Of a DNA stretch of 38,503 nucleotides, positions 15,372 through 23,577 are shown piece by piece. The number at the start of each line of letters is the position of its first letter. Position 1 is the stretch's first letter. The notes below the pieces were generated by a model, which was not told the origin of the DNA, did not search any database, and saw only the letters and a list, made by a program, of their open reading frames with translations. The position numbers were made by a program, and so were the translations under genes. The stretch is from Anaerolineales bacterium. GTDB taxonomy: Bacteria > Chloroflexota > Anaerolineae > Anaerolineales > Villigracilaceae. Where the stretch lies: the NCBI GenBank assembly GCA_016934715.1, contig JAFGSI010000012.1, forward strand, positions 1 through 38,503, read 5' to 3'.

Positions 15372-16592
15372 ATGCCAACCCTGACCTGGCCCTCGAAATC
15401 GCTTCCCGACCCGCAAACCGCCGACTTGAGCCGCACGGCGATCATTTACCCATCCGGGCAGGGTTACCCCGATGCCAACCCCGAAAATCATCTCATCCGG
15501 GGCGATAATCTCAGTGTCATGGCCGCCCTGCTGCCGGACCACGAGGGCCGGCTGGACCTGATCTATGCCGATCCGCCCTTCTTCACCAACAAGCGCTACC
15601 GGGCACGCATCGGCCGCGGCGAAGACTCCCGCCGCCCCCATGAATGGCAGCTGGCCGAAGGGTATGCCGACCATTGGAAGGATATTGATGCCTACCTGGA
15701 TTTCCTCTACCCGCGCCTGGCGCTGATGGCCCGCCTGCTCGCCCCTCACGGAACCCTGTACCTGCACCTCGACTGGCATGTCGATGCCTACGCCCGGCTC
15801 TTGCTCGACGAACTCTTCGGCCGCGAGCGCCTGCTGAACGAGATCATCTGGGCCTATCACGGTCCGTCGCCCATCCGGCGGGCTTTCAACCGCAAGCACG
15901 ATACCCTCCTGGTCTACACCAAGGGAGACGCTTACACCTTCAACGCGGATGCGGTTCGCGAACCGTACAACCCCAACACGGTCAAGACTTTCGCAACCTC
16001 GCTCAAGGCCGGCTTCGGAAAGATCCCCGACCTGGAACGCGGTAAGGTCCCGGAAGACTGGTGGTACTTCCCGGTCATCGCCCGCCTGCACCACGAACGG
16101 ACCGGTTACCCGACCCAGAAGCCGGAGGCCCTGCTGACCCGGATCGTGCTGGCCTCGTCCAACCCGGGCGATCTGGTGGCCGATTTCTTCTGCGGCTCAG
16201 GGACCCTGCCGCTGGTCGCCGCCCGTTACGGGCGCCGCTTTCTGGCCTGTGACGTCGTACCACGCGCCATCCAGACCACCTGCGGGCGACTGGTCAAAGC
16301 CGTTCGGGGACCTTTCGCCATCCTGGACGAGGCGAGGCCGGCCGGCCCACAGCAGGCTTCCAGCCTGGAGTTTGAGCGTAAAGGAAGAATCATCCGATTG
16401 AAAGATCCTCCGTCGCTGGAGTACTGGGAGGTGGATCCCGCCTGGGATGGGGAGACGTTCCGCAGTGCGGCCCAGGCCCAACGTCCCACCCGTTCGGGGG
16501 ACATTCCCCTGTGGCTATCGCTGCCGGTCGAGCCGCGCCGGATCTGTATCCGGGCGGTGACCGTCGACGGAGAACTGCTCCAGACAAGCTAA
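15372..16592 (+). CDS. Orphan site-specific DNA methyltransferase (beta class)
   Basis: A 406-residue amino-methyltransferase (N6-adenine or N4-cytosine). Catalytic motif IV (LIYADPPFFTNKRYRAR) comes first, then the SAM-binding region with PTQKPEALLTRIVLASSNPGD (motif X-like) and DFFCGSGTLPLVAARYGR (motif I). This IV-before-I order is the beta class used by type III Mod and many orphan enzymes. The GEDSRRPHEWQ insert and the last ~80 residues are not recognised. No restriction gene adjoins; it is read in one unit with the L,D-transpeptidase. The target site cannot be predicted. Confidence 0.87.
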   Translation: MPTLTWPSKSLPDPQTADLSRTAIIYPSGQGYPDANPENHLIRGDNLSVMAALLPDHEGRLDLIYADPPFFTNKRYRARIGRGEDSRRPHEWQLAEGYADHWKDIDAYLDFLYPRLALMARLLAPHGTLYLHLDWHVDAYARLLLDELFGRERLLNEIIWAYHGPSPIRRAFNRKHDTLLVYTKGDAYTFNADAVREPYNPNTVKTFATSLKAGFGKIPDLERGKVPEDWWYFPVIARLHHERTGYPTQKPEALLTRIVLASSNPGDLVADFFCGSGTLPLVAARYGRRFLACDVVPRAIQTTCGRLVKAVRGPFAILDEARPAGPQQASSLEFERKGRIIRLKDPPSLEYWEVDPAWDGETFRSAAQAQRPTRSGDIPLWLSLPVEPRRICIRAVTVDGELLQTS

Positions 16593-16612
16593 GGGCGGCC
16601 GCAAGGCCGCCC
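16593..16612 (+). terminator. Hairpin terminator after the methyltransferase
   Basis: Perfect 8-bp stem GGGCGGCC/GGCCGCCC with loop GCAA directly after the stop, followed by CTGGCTTT. It sits between convergent genes and may serve both strands. Confidence 0.65.
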
Positions 16613-16625
16613 CTGGCTTTCCAGG

Positions 16626-17288
16626 CTAGATATCCAGGCGATATCCCACCCCCCTGACCGTCTTCAAAAATTTTGGCTTTTTCGGGTTGGGTTCGATCGC
16701 CTCCCGTAGCCAGGAAACATGCACATCGAGGGTGCGTGTATCATCGGTGTAATCGGTCTCCCAGACCTGCGAGAAGAGCGCCCTGCGCTCGACCACGGCA
16801 CCGTGGTTTTCCATCAGGCTGCGCAGCAGGCGGACCAGCCGCGGGGTCAGGCGCGTCTTGCGCCCCAGGACACGCACGACGCGCGTCTCCAGGTCGAGGC
16901 GGATTGGGCCGACGTGCAGGCTTTGACCACCCTCGCCGGGCAGAACGTGCCGGATGCGGTTGACAAGCTTCTGGGCGGTGAAGGGCAGGATCAAGACGAC
17001 GTCGGCCGCGGCCTTTTCGACTTCGCACTCCTGGTCGAGCACCAGCAGGACCGGCAGGTTTTCGGCCGCCGCGTGCAACGCCTGACAGATGCGTTTGCCC
17101 GAGGAGCGCAGGGAAGCGGCATTCACCACCGCCGCCTGGAACGAATTCCTGCCCGCCAGCAACTTTAAAGCCTCGTTTCCCCTCGACACCGCTTCAACAT
17201 CGAAACCCTTACGGCGCAAGGCGGGAACAAAGGCTGGATAATCAGAATGCTTTCCTTCAACGACCAGGAGCTTGGCACGCTTTGTCAT
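16626..17288 (-). CDS. OmpR/PhoB-type regulator with degenerate receiver
   Basis: A 220-residue protein. The receiver fold at residues 1-115 keeps the layout but lacks the phosphorylation residues: the acidic pair is Glu11-Gly12 (VVEGKHSD), the phospho-acceptor position is Asn56 (AAVVNAASL) and the usual KPF lysine is Leu (VLILPFTAQ). The C-terminal winged helix is intact (LTPRLVRLLRSLMENHGAVV, VWETDYTDDTRTLDVHVSWLR, LKTVRGVGYRLDI). It therefore probably binds DNA independently of phosphorylation. ATG 17288 is preferred to an upstream start because a TATAAT box lies nine bases before it. No histidine kinase adjoins. Confidence 0.88.
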   Translation of the reverse strand: MTKRAKLLVVEGKHSDYPAFVPALRRKGFDVEAVSRGNEALKLLAGRNSFQAAVVNAASLRSSGKRICQALHAAAENLPVLLVLDQECEVEKAAADVVLILPFTAQKLVNRIRHVLPGEGGQSLHVGPIRLDLETRVVRVLGRKTRLTPRLVRLLRSLMENHGAVVERRALFSQVWETDYTDDTRTLDVHVSWLREAIEPNPKKPKFLKTVRGVGYRLDI

Positions 17289-17297
17289 GCTGCAACC

Positions 17298-17303
17298 ATT
17301 ATA
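17298..17303 (-). promoter_or_regulatory. -10 box of the pseudo-receiver regulator
   Basis: TATAAT on the minus strand, nine bases before ATG 17288, leaving at most a leader of two to three bases. No Shine-Dalgarno sequence. Confidence 0.5.
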
Positions 17304-17439
17304 CACCAATCTTAAAATTTCGCGCCATTGACCCGTATGGGGAGGGGATCCTGGCATCCGCAAAACCAGGCGCGCTGTTGCGCACTGCATAACGAGGTGG
17401 ACTGCCAAATTCGACCTTCCCAACCACGCCAGCCTCTGG

Positions 17440-17475
17440 TAAAATGTCGCGCCGGAGCGTTGTACCCTTCGCTCC
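17440..17475 (+). promoter_or_regulatory. rplI promoter and leader hairpin
   Basis: TAAAAT at 17440-17445 is a likely -10 box. The leader carries GGAGCG...CGCTCC, a 6-bp stem with a 10-base loop, ahead of GAAAGGGCTTGAGAC and ATG 17504. The hairpin could be a ribosomal-protein autoregulatory site, but this is only a suggestion. Confidence 0.4.
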
Positions 17476-17503
17476 TCATTCTGAGCAAGAAAGGGCTTGA
17501 GAC

Positions 17504-18181
17504 ATGAAAGTACTGTTGATCAAAGACGTCTACAAACTCGGACGAGCAGGTGACGTCAAACGGGTGGCCGATGGATACGGCCGCAATTATTTAATCCCCC
17601 AGGGTCTGGCTGTACTGGCCACACCTGGGGCCATCAAGCAGGTCGACCGCATCCGTTCCAGGGCATCCGAACAGCGTGCCGTCCTCAACGAAGAGATGGG
17701 CGCGGTTGCCGAACAACTCTCCAGCTTGAAGTTGTCCTTCGCAGCCAGGGCTGGCGAGACAGGAAAATTGTACGGCTCGATCACCAGCCAGGATGTCGTC
17801 GAAGCGATTCTGGAGAAACTGCCGGTTGACATCAAGCGCCAGCAGATCGACATGCAGCCACTGCGCACCCTGGGTGAGCACACCATCAGCATCCGCCTCA
17901 CCATGGACCTGATCCCCGAGATCAAGGTGATCGTCTTCCGTGAGGGCGAAGCGGAACCGACCCTGCCGATCGAACCCGAAGAGCAGGCCGAGGAGACCAG
18001 GGCGGTCGAGAACGCCGCCGCCGTAGAAGCCGTCGTGGCCGCAAGCCCCGAAGACACCGAAGCGGCTGCTGAGCCTGAACCCGGCCCAGACACCGAAGAA
18101 CCGGGACCGGAATCGGTCGAGGATGCTCCCGTCGAAGAACTGGCAGACGAGGCTTCTGCCGCAGACGACGAAACCGCCTGA
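17504..18181 (+). CDS. rplI: 50S ribosomal protein L9 with acidic C-terminal extension
   Basis: The N-terminal 50 residues are classic L9 (MKVLLIKDVYKLGRAGDVKR, ADGYGRNYLIPQGLA), followed by the connecting helix and the C-terminal domain (KLYGSITSQDVVEAI, HTISIRLTMDLIPEIKV) to about residue 150. Another ~75 residues rich in Glu, Ala and Pro follow (for example AAAEPEPGPDTEEPGPESVE), making 225 in total against about 148 normally. The extension should be disordered and very acidic. It lies upstream of the rodZ-like gene; the palindrome at 18211-18242 may terminate it. Confidence 0.94.
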   Translation: MKVLLIKDVYKLGRAGDVKRVADGYGRNYLIPQGLAVLATPGAIKQVDRIRSRASEQRAVLNEEMGAVAEQLSSLKLSFAARAGETGKLYGSITSQDVVEAILEKLPVDIKRQQIDMQPLRTLGEHTISIRLTMDLIPEIKVIVFREGEAEPTLPIEPEEQAEETRAVENAAAVEAVVAASPEDTEAAAEPEPGPDTEEPGPESVEDAPVEELADEASAADDETA

Positions 18182-18210
18182 ACCGGAAAACGACACAATC
18201 CGCGAACGAA

Positions 18211-18242
18211 CATCACCGGTTATAATAAACAGACCGGTGATG
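18211..18242. promoter_or_regulatory. Palindrome overlapping rplI terminator and rodZ promoter
   Basis: Perfect inverted repeat CATCACCGGT (18211-18220) / ACCGGTGATG (18233-18242). The 12-base centre holds TATAAT (18221-18226), and TTTCTTT follows the right arm. It can act as a terminator for rplI, as an operator around a -10 box, or both. Confidence 0.5.
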
Positions 18243-18246
18243 TTTC

Positions 18247-18252
18247 TTTAAT
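18247..18252 (+). promoter_or_regulatory. -10-like box just before the rodZ-like gene
   Basis: TTTAAT ends seven bases before ATG 18260, matching the leaderless pattern of other genes here. A second box, TATAAT at 18221, would give a leader of about 27 bases that has no ribosome-binding site. Confidence 0.45.
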
Positions 18253-18259
18253 CGATATC

Positions 18260-20611
18260 ATGACAGAGACAATCGGATCCATTCTCAAGCGAACCCGTGA
18301 GGCCCGCAACATCGCGATCGCAGATGTTGTTCGGGTCACCCGCATCCGCCCTCACTATATCGAGGCCCTGGAAGCAGACGATTTCGAGATCCTCCCTTCG
18401 ACGGCGCAGGCGCGTGGCTTCCTGCGCCTGTATGCCGAATTCCTTGGATATTCGCTCGACGAATTCTCCACCCTGACCGGGGGTGAGTCCGAGACGCCTG
18501 CCGCAGACGAGGAGCCTGACAGCAGCCTGTCTACTGCACCGGATGAGACCCCACAACAAGAGGTTCTCGAGCCCGGCTCGACAGCGGCAGGCGAGCCTGA
18601 AGTCACAGACGAACAGGCAGCTCCGCAATCCAAAAGCCCTATCCCGGTCGACGCGCCGCCAGGGCTCGAATCCTGGTACTCCCTGATCGCCGCCGAATCT
18701 GGACCCGAATCGGAACCACAATCGAACCTCCCGGAAATAGTCTGGCAGGAACCAATTAGCGAGCCTCCGCCCACGGCGGGGCCAACTCCCGTCGGCCGGG
18801 AAAGTGAAAAGAAGTCAGCCACTGGAACGTCCCCCACCCGAACCAGGGGAACCACCTCCGCGCCGGCCACAAAAGCTGCCGGCAAGAAGACCGCCACGAC
18901 CTCCAGGACCAAGGCTGCCTCCAGCGCTGAATCGAAGAAGACGCCGGCATCCAGCAGGCCGGCTGCGCCCAGGGCAAAGGCTGCCGGCAAGAAGACCGCC
19001 GCGACCTCCGGGACCAAGGCCGCCTCCAGCGCTGAATCGAAGAAGACGCCGGCGTCCAGCAGGCCGGCTGCGTCCAGGGCCCCTTCCAAAGTCAAGCCCG
19101 GGGCAAAGAAGGCCAGCCAGACCACCCCTGCGAGCACATCCAGGGCAAAGACTGCCGCGAAGCCGACCGCCGGTAAAAAGGCGACCACGATCCCTTCCCA
19201 AACCAAGGCCGCGACCAAGACCAGGGCTGAAACGAAGAAGACACCGGCCGCCGCCACAGCGAAAACCGCCGCGGCGACCACCGCAAGCAAGGCAGGCAAA
19301 GCCGCTTCCAAACCCACCCAACCAGCGGTCCACAAAAAAACGGTCGCGACCGGCACGCCGGAGCCAGCCAGGGCCAGAGCCACCTCCGCCAAAGCCCCCC
19401 CCGTCAGCCAGAGGCGGAAAACCGTTGAAAGAACCCCACCAACCCATGGCGAGCCACCTCCCGAAACGAAGATACCTCCCGGTCCGTTGGCCGTCGAGGC
19501 CCAGCCGGAGGCTATCCAGCCAACCATGGTCGAGACAGACATCCTCAGCATTCCGACAAGCCCCCCAATCGAGCTGGAACCCGGTCCCTCCACAGACGAT
19601 TCTGCTCCCGTTGAGGAGCCCGTCCTGGAGCAGAGCGGGCCTCCCCCGCCGCCCCCGGCTCAGATTTCAGCAGACATCTACACGGCCATAGGAGTAGAGC
19701 TTCGCCAGCGGCGGGAATTGCTCAGCCTGAACCTGGACGAAATCGAACGCCATACCCACGTTCGCCGGCAGCATCTCGAAGCCATCGAGGCCGGGGACTT
19801 CGACGGCCTGCCCTCGCCGGTGCAAACGCGCGGGATGCTCTACAACTACGCTGGATTCCTGGACCTGGACACGGATGTCATCCTGCTGCGCTTTGCCGAC
19901 GGCCTGCAACTGCAGCGCCTGGAACGCCAATCCAGTGAGCAAGGGAAGACCTCGCCGTCCCGCAAGAAACGCCGCTCAATCCTGCCACCTGCCATCCGGC
20001 GTTCCCTGTCGGCCGATTTGATCGTCTTCCTCCTGGTGGCAGGAATTCTCATCGCTTTTATCATCTGGGGGATATCTTCAGTATTCGCCCAACCGGCTGA
20101 ACCGACCTCGCAACCGCCTCCGATCTCGGATGTCTTGAGCACCACCCCGACCCCGCAAACAGCCGGGGAGGCCCTCCCGATCGAGGCCCCGGTCACCGCC
20201 ACCGCTGCCGTCCAGGAGGTCGCCGAGGCTCCCGAAGAGATCTTCCCGGCGGCTGTCGAGGGCAGCATCCAGATCGCGGTATTCGCAACCGAACGGACCT
20301 GGATGCGGGTTGTCGTAGATGGGGACGTGGCCTTCGAGGGGCGGACCACCGCCGGCGCCGTCTACGAATTCGCCGGGGGCCAGTTGATCGAGATCGTCAC
20401 CGGCAACGCGGCCGCCCTGAGGATCACCTACCAGGGCAACGACCTGGGCCCGCTGGGAGCCTTCGGTCAGGCGGTCGACCGGATCTACACCATCAGCGGG
20501 ATCCTCGAACCGACCTCTACGCCGGTCCCAACCCCGACGATCACCCCCACCCCCACCCGGACGCCGCGCCCGAGCGCGACCCCGCGCATCTCCCCCACCC
20601 CCCCGCCTTAA
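18260..20611 (+). CDS. RodZ-like double-HTH membrane protein with histone-H1-like linker
   Basis: A 783-residue protein. A RodZ-type HTH_25 domain (residues ~1-75: IGSILKRTREARNIAIADVV, RPHYIEALEADDFEILPS) is followed by an acidic/Pro linker, a ~200-residue Lys/Ala/Thr/Pro region (about 190-390) like bacterial histone-H1 tails (AAGKKTATTSRTKAA, ESKKTPASSRPAA), an acidic Pro-rich stretch, a second HTH_25 domain (~474-540), a basic stretch (SPSRKKRRSILPPAIRR), one membrane helix (~586-610) and an extracellular RodZ C-terminal-like domain (~660-745), ending in a Thr-Pro tail. RodZ links MreB to the wall machinery. The H1-like linker suggests possible DNA binding at the membrane; this is inference. 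No MreB gene is in view. Confidence 0.85.
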   Translation: MTETIGSILKRTREARNIAIADVVRVTRIRPHYIEALEADDFEILPSTAQARGFLRLYAEFLGYSLDEFSTLTGGESETPAADEEPDSSLSTAPDETPQQEVLEPGSTAAGEPEVTDEQAAPQSKSPIPVDAPPGLESWYSLIAAESGPESEPQSNLPEIVWQEPISEPPPTAGPTPVGRESEKKSATGTSPTRTRGTTSAPATKAAGKKTATTSRTKAASSAESKKTPASSRPAAPRAKAAGKKTAATSGTKAASSAESKKTPASSRPAASRAPSKVKPGAKKASQTTPASTSRAKTAAKPTAGKKATTIPSQTKAATKTRAETKKTPAAATAKTAAATTASKAGKAASKPTQPAVHKKTVATGTPEPARARATSAKAPPVSQRRKTVERTPPTHGEPPPETKIPPGPLAVEAQPEAIQPTMVETDILSIPTSPPIELEPGPSTDDSAPVEEPVLEQSGPPPPPPAQISADIYTAIGVELRQRRELLSLNLDEIERHTHVRRQHLEAIEAGDFDGLPSPVQTRGMLYNYAGFLDLDTDVILLRFADGLQLQRLERQSSEQGKTSPSRKKRRSILPPAIRRSLSADLIVFLLVAGILIAFIIWGISSVFAQPAEPTSQPPPISDVLSTTPTPQTAGEALPIEAPVTATAAVQEVAEAPEEIFPAAVEGSIQIAVFATERTWMRVVVDGDVAFEGRTTAGAVYEFAGGQLIEIVTGNAAALRITYQGNDLGPLGAFGQAVDRIYTISGILEPTSTPVPTPTITPTPTRTPRPSATPRISPTPPP
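18875..19084 (+). repeat. Two tandem 105-base coding repeats in the H1-like region
   Basis: Units 18875-18979 and 18980-19084 are nearly identical and in frame, each 35 residues long (AAGKKTA...ESKKTPASSRPAA). They show recent tandem duplication within the linker. Confidence 0.85.
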
Positions 20612-20678
20612 GTAAGCGGCCAGGCAGGATCGGAACTGCCATTTCCCATTCGTCCCTGGCGAAAGAGAATTTAGCGGT

Positions 20679-22016
20679 ATGAATCGACTGACCTTCCATG
20701 TGACCTCCCTGGGTTGCGCCAAGAACAGTGTCGACTCCGACTCGATGGCCCAATTGCTCGAGAGAGCCGGCTACCGCACCGTGAACTCTCCTGCGCGTGC
20801 CGACGTGCTGATTGTCAACACCTGCGGCTTCATCGGCCCGGCTCGTGATGAGTCCACCCAGGTTCTACAGAGTCTGGCCGAGGCCAAGCGACCCGGGCAG
20901 GTGCTGATCGCCGCCGGCTGCCTGACCCAGCGGTATGGGGCGGAGGTCGCCCGGCAGGTTCCCGGCCTGGACGGGATTCTCGGGACCCGCCGCTGGATGG
21001 ACATCGTCGAGGTCGTGCAGGCTGTCCGCAACAGGCCCCACCCCGAACCGTTCTACCACCTGCCGGAGGAGGCCGTCACCGTTGGCCCCGACCCGGATGC
21101 CGGCATCCTGCGAGCCAGCGTGGCCGGGACGAGCGCTTATCTAAAGATCGCTGACGGCTGTCGCCGCCCATGCGCTTTCTGCGCCATTCCTCTGATCAAG
21201 GGGACCGCTGTCAGCCGCCCGCTGGACGTGCTGCTCGATGAGGCCCGCCGCCTGCGCGAGCAGGGGCTGCGCGAGCTGGTCCTGATCGCCCAGGATACCA
21301 CTGACTACGGCCACGACCTGGGGATGAAAGATGGCCTGGCTGTTCTGCTCGAGAACCTGAACCGTGCCGTCCCCGACCTGGACTGGATCCGGATCATGTA
21401 CGCCTACCCCGGCTGCGTGACCGACCGGCTGATCGATTTGATGGCCTCCAGCCCACAGGTCCTGCCCTACCTCGACATTCCCCTCCAGCACGCCCACCCC
21501 GAGACCCTGACGCGCATGCGCCGCCCGGCCAACATGGAATGGGTGCGCAATACGATCGCCAGGATGCGGGCCGTCCTCCCACGTCTGGCGATCCGTACCA
21601 CATTCATCGTCGGCTACCCCGGCGAGACGGAGGCGGAATTCCAGACCCTGCTGGACTTCGTCGCCGAGACGCGCTTCGACCGGGTCGGTACCTTCCAATT
21701 CTCCTACGAGCCCGGTACCGTCTCGGCCGCCCTCGGAGACCCGGTCCCGGCGGAGGTCAAGGACGAGCGTTACCAGCGATTGATGCTGCTCCAGCAATCC
21801 ATCTCGCTGCAGATCAACCAGTCCTTCGTCGGGCAGACGCTCGACGTGCTCGTCGAGGGGATCGATAAAAACCTGTCGCTGGGACGTTCTTACCGGGACG
21901 CCCCCGAGATCGACGGCCTGGTGCTGATCGAAGGCCGGGCCAAGGTCGGACAAATCGTTCCGGTGCGAATCGGGGGGGCAATGCCCTACGACCTGAGCGG
22001 GGTCGTGAGCAGGTGA
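20679..22016 (+). CDS. rimO: Ribosomal protein S12 methylthiotransferase RimO
   Basis: Radical-SAM enzyme that methylthiolates the conserved Asp of ribosomal protein S12. In 445 residues: UPF0004 domain with TSLGCAKNSVDSD and NTCGFIGPARDES plus AAGCLTQRYG, radical-SAM domain with the 4Fe-4S motif DGCRRPCAFCAIPLIKG, LIAQDTTDYGHDLG, IMYAYPGCVTDRLIDLM, DIPLQHAHPETLTRMRRP, TTFIVGYPGETEAEF, and a C-terminal TRAM domain (VLVEGIDKNLSLGRSYRDAP). The CAKN signature separates RimO from MiaB. No strong ribosome-binding site lies before ATG 20679; a weak GAGAAT box eight bases upstream could make it another leaderless gene. Confidence 0.96.
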   Translation: MNRLTFHVTSLGCAKNSVDSDSMAQLLERAGYRTVNSPARADVLIVNTCGFIGPARDESTQVLQSLAEAKRPGQVLIAAGCLTQRYGAEVARQVPGLDGILGTRRWMDIVEVVQAVRNRPHPEPFYHLPEEAVTVGPDPDAGILRASVAGTSAYLKIADGCRRPCAFCAIPLIKGTAVSRPLDVLLDEARRLREQGLRELVLIAQDTTDYGHDLGMKDGLAVLLENLNRAVPDLDWIRIMYAYPGCVTDRLIDLMASSPQVLPYLDIPLQHAHPETLTRMRRPANMEWVRNTIARMRAVLPRLAIRTTFIVGYPGETEAEFQTLLDFVAETRFDRVGTFQFSYEPGTVSAALGDPVPAEVKDERYQRLMLLQQSISLQINQSFVGQTLDVLVEGIDKNLSLGRSYRDAPEIDGLVLIEGRAKVGQIVPVRIGGAMPYDLSGVVSR

Positions 22017-22020
22017 AAAA

Positions 22021-22036
22021 ACGGCCGGAAGGCCGT
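22021..22036. terminator. Bidirectional terminator between rimO and the CopD-like gene
   Basis: ACGGCC/GGCCGT stem with loop GGAA, preceded by A5 and followed by CTTTGTG, between convergent genes. Confidence 0.7.
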
Positions 22037-22058
22037 CTTTGTGCAACGAAAAACAGGA

Positions 22059-22559
22059 CTATGAGACCCGCGCCAGGGCCGTGGCCAGCAGGAGCAACAA
22101 CGCCAGGATCAGGTTGAGGTGCATCAGACCGGCCTCACGCCGTTGCAGGTCTGCCAACTGCCCCGCCTCTCCACTGCGCCTGTAGCGCAGCACCGCGCGC
22201 CGCAGGGCAGGCAGCACAGCCCAGGCCTGCACACCGCTGATCACCACCATGGTCAGGAACAAGAGATGCTTGATGAGAATGGCCGTCGACCAGCGATTGG
22301 CGGTCGAGATCAGGCCCGTGTAATTCTGACTGGCGCTCATCTGGAACATGCCGGTCGCCAGCAGGATCGCCAGGCAGAACCAGCCCAGCGACTCCAGGGG
22401 GCGCTGGATCCCCTCCAGCAGGGCCGCCCGGGCCGGCAAGTCCAGGGTCCGACGGGCGGCCGGCAGGACCAGCAGGGCCAGGGCGACCAGGCTGCCGATC
22501 CACACTACGGTCGCCAGCAGGTGCAGCCAGTAGACCAGGGTCAGGACCCAGACAGGCAT
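22059..22559 (-). CDS. CopD-like four-helix membrane protein
   Basis: A 166-residue integral membrane protein with four helices (about residues 5-32, 58-78, 90-112, 140-163), beginning VWVLTLVYWLHLLATVVWIGSL. The His in the first helix and the overall layout match the CopD/copper-resistance D domain or related DUF4149-like proteins, which may bind haem or copper. No copper genes are nearby, so the role is uncertain. It follows the tetratricopeptide-like gene by three bases and is probably co-transcribed with it. Confidence 0.7.
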   Translation of the reverse strand: MPVWVLTLVYWLHLLATVVWIGSLVALALLVLPAARRTLDLPARAALLEGIQRPLESLGWFCLAILLATGMFQMSASQNYTGLISTANRWSTAILIKHLLFLTMVVISGVQAWAVLPALRRAVLRYRRSGEAGQLADLQRREAGLMHLNLILALLLLLATALARVS

Positions 22560-22562
22560 AAC

Positions 22563-23570
22563 CTAGGGAGTGGGTGTCTCGGATAGAGTCGCAGTCGGGA
22601 TGGGTGTTGGCGGAACCGGAGTCCCATAACAAAGGATGTAGACCTGCTCGCGAACTGCGAAATACGGCTCATTCTGAGCGCTGGAGATCAGCAGGCCCTG
22701 GTCATAAAAGGCGATGGAATCGCAATACTGACCGGCTGCGCTCAGCTGCTCGGCATACTCCAGCGAAGCGATCCGATAGCGCTCCTGGGCTGTCAGGCAG
22801 GTTGGATCCATCATGTTGGGGACCGACGCCGCAACCTGACCAAACAGCAATTGAGCACTGTTCCAGTCAAGTTCCCAGTAGCTGGCGGCGCTCAGGTAAC
22901 GGCGGGCATTGCTGCGCAGCGCATCGGCGTATGAATCCAGAGGACCAAAACGCTCCGCCAGGGTCAGGTCATAGATGCCGGCCTCCAGATTCGTGTCCTG
23001 GCAGCTCGGCGGCAGGATGTTGGCAACCCCGCGATTGCGCAAGGCGATGTAGTACATGCCGTCGATTTCTATCGCCCGGTAAGCCGGGTCCCTGCGGCGC
23101 AAAGAATCGAGGGAGGCGATGGCCCCCGTCCAATCGCCGGCGTTCAGGGCCTGCGTGGCGCTGCTGAAAATCGCCTCGACCTCGCGCAGGTCGGGGGTCG
23201 GGGTGATGGTCGGAGTCAGCGTCAAGGTCGGGGTGGGCGAGATGCTGATCCTGCGAGCCAGTTCGACCATGCTCTCCTGCAGACCCGGATAGCCAGGTTC
23301 GTTCGCGTAGACGAAATTAAAATGTTCCTGGGCGCGTTCGTAGTATCCGGATTCCAGTGCTTCGACTCCGCGCCGGTACTGGTCATCGAGCTGCCCGGCG
23401 ATGACCGTCTTCTCATAATTCAGGCGCTGGATCACACCGGAGCCATACCCGCCCAGGATGCCGAGCGCCAGGATCAGGATCAATCCCAGGACGGCAAACA
23501 GACGGACGCGGCCTTTGCTGGATGACGGTTTTCCTACAGTGGTGGGTTGGGTATCTTTCATGGCACACAT
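22563..23570 (-). CDS. Membrane-anchored tetratricopeptide-like protein
   Basis: A 335-residue protein. After a short basic N-terminus, one membrane helix (about residues 23-45, RLFAVLGLILILALGILGG) anchors an extracellular part with TPR-like helical pairs (YRRGVEALESGYYERAQEHF, QALNAGDWTGAIASLDSL, EQLSAAGQYCDSIAFYDQ) separated by Thr-Pro linkers (TPTLTLTPTITPTPD) and ending in a TPTP tail. Four Cys lie in the extracellular part. The start ATG 23570 is fixed by a TATAAT box seven bases upstream. It precedes the CopD-like gene and follows murJ; a cell-envelope scaffold role is plausible but unproven. Confidence 0.75.
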   Translation of the reverse strand: MCAMKDTQPTTVGKPSSSKGRVRLFAVLGLILILALGILGGYGSGVIQRLNYEKTVIAGQLDDQYRRGVEALESGYYERAQEHFNFVYANEPGYPGLQESMVELARRISISPTPTLTLTPTITPTPDLREVEAIFSSATQALNAGDWTGAIASLDSLRRRDPAYRAIEIDGMYYIALRNRGVANILPPSCQDTNLEAGIYDLTLAERFGPLDSYADALRSNARRYLSAASYWELDWNSAQLLFGQVAASVPNMMDPTCLTAQERYRIASLEYAEQLSAAGQYCDSIAFYDQGLLISSAQNEPYFAVREQVYILCYGTPVPPTPIPTATLSETPTP

Positions 23571-23577
23571 GGCGGTT

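Noticed and set aside
18862-19084. CRISPR-like repeats
   Set aside because: The repeats are 105 bases, in frame, adjacent without spacers and encode the Lys/Ala linker.
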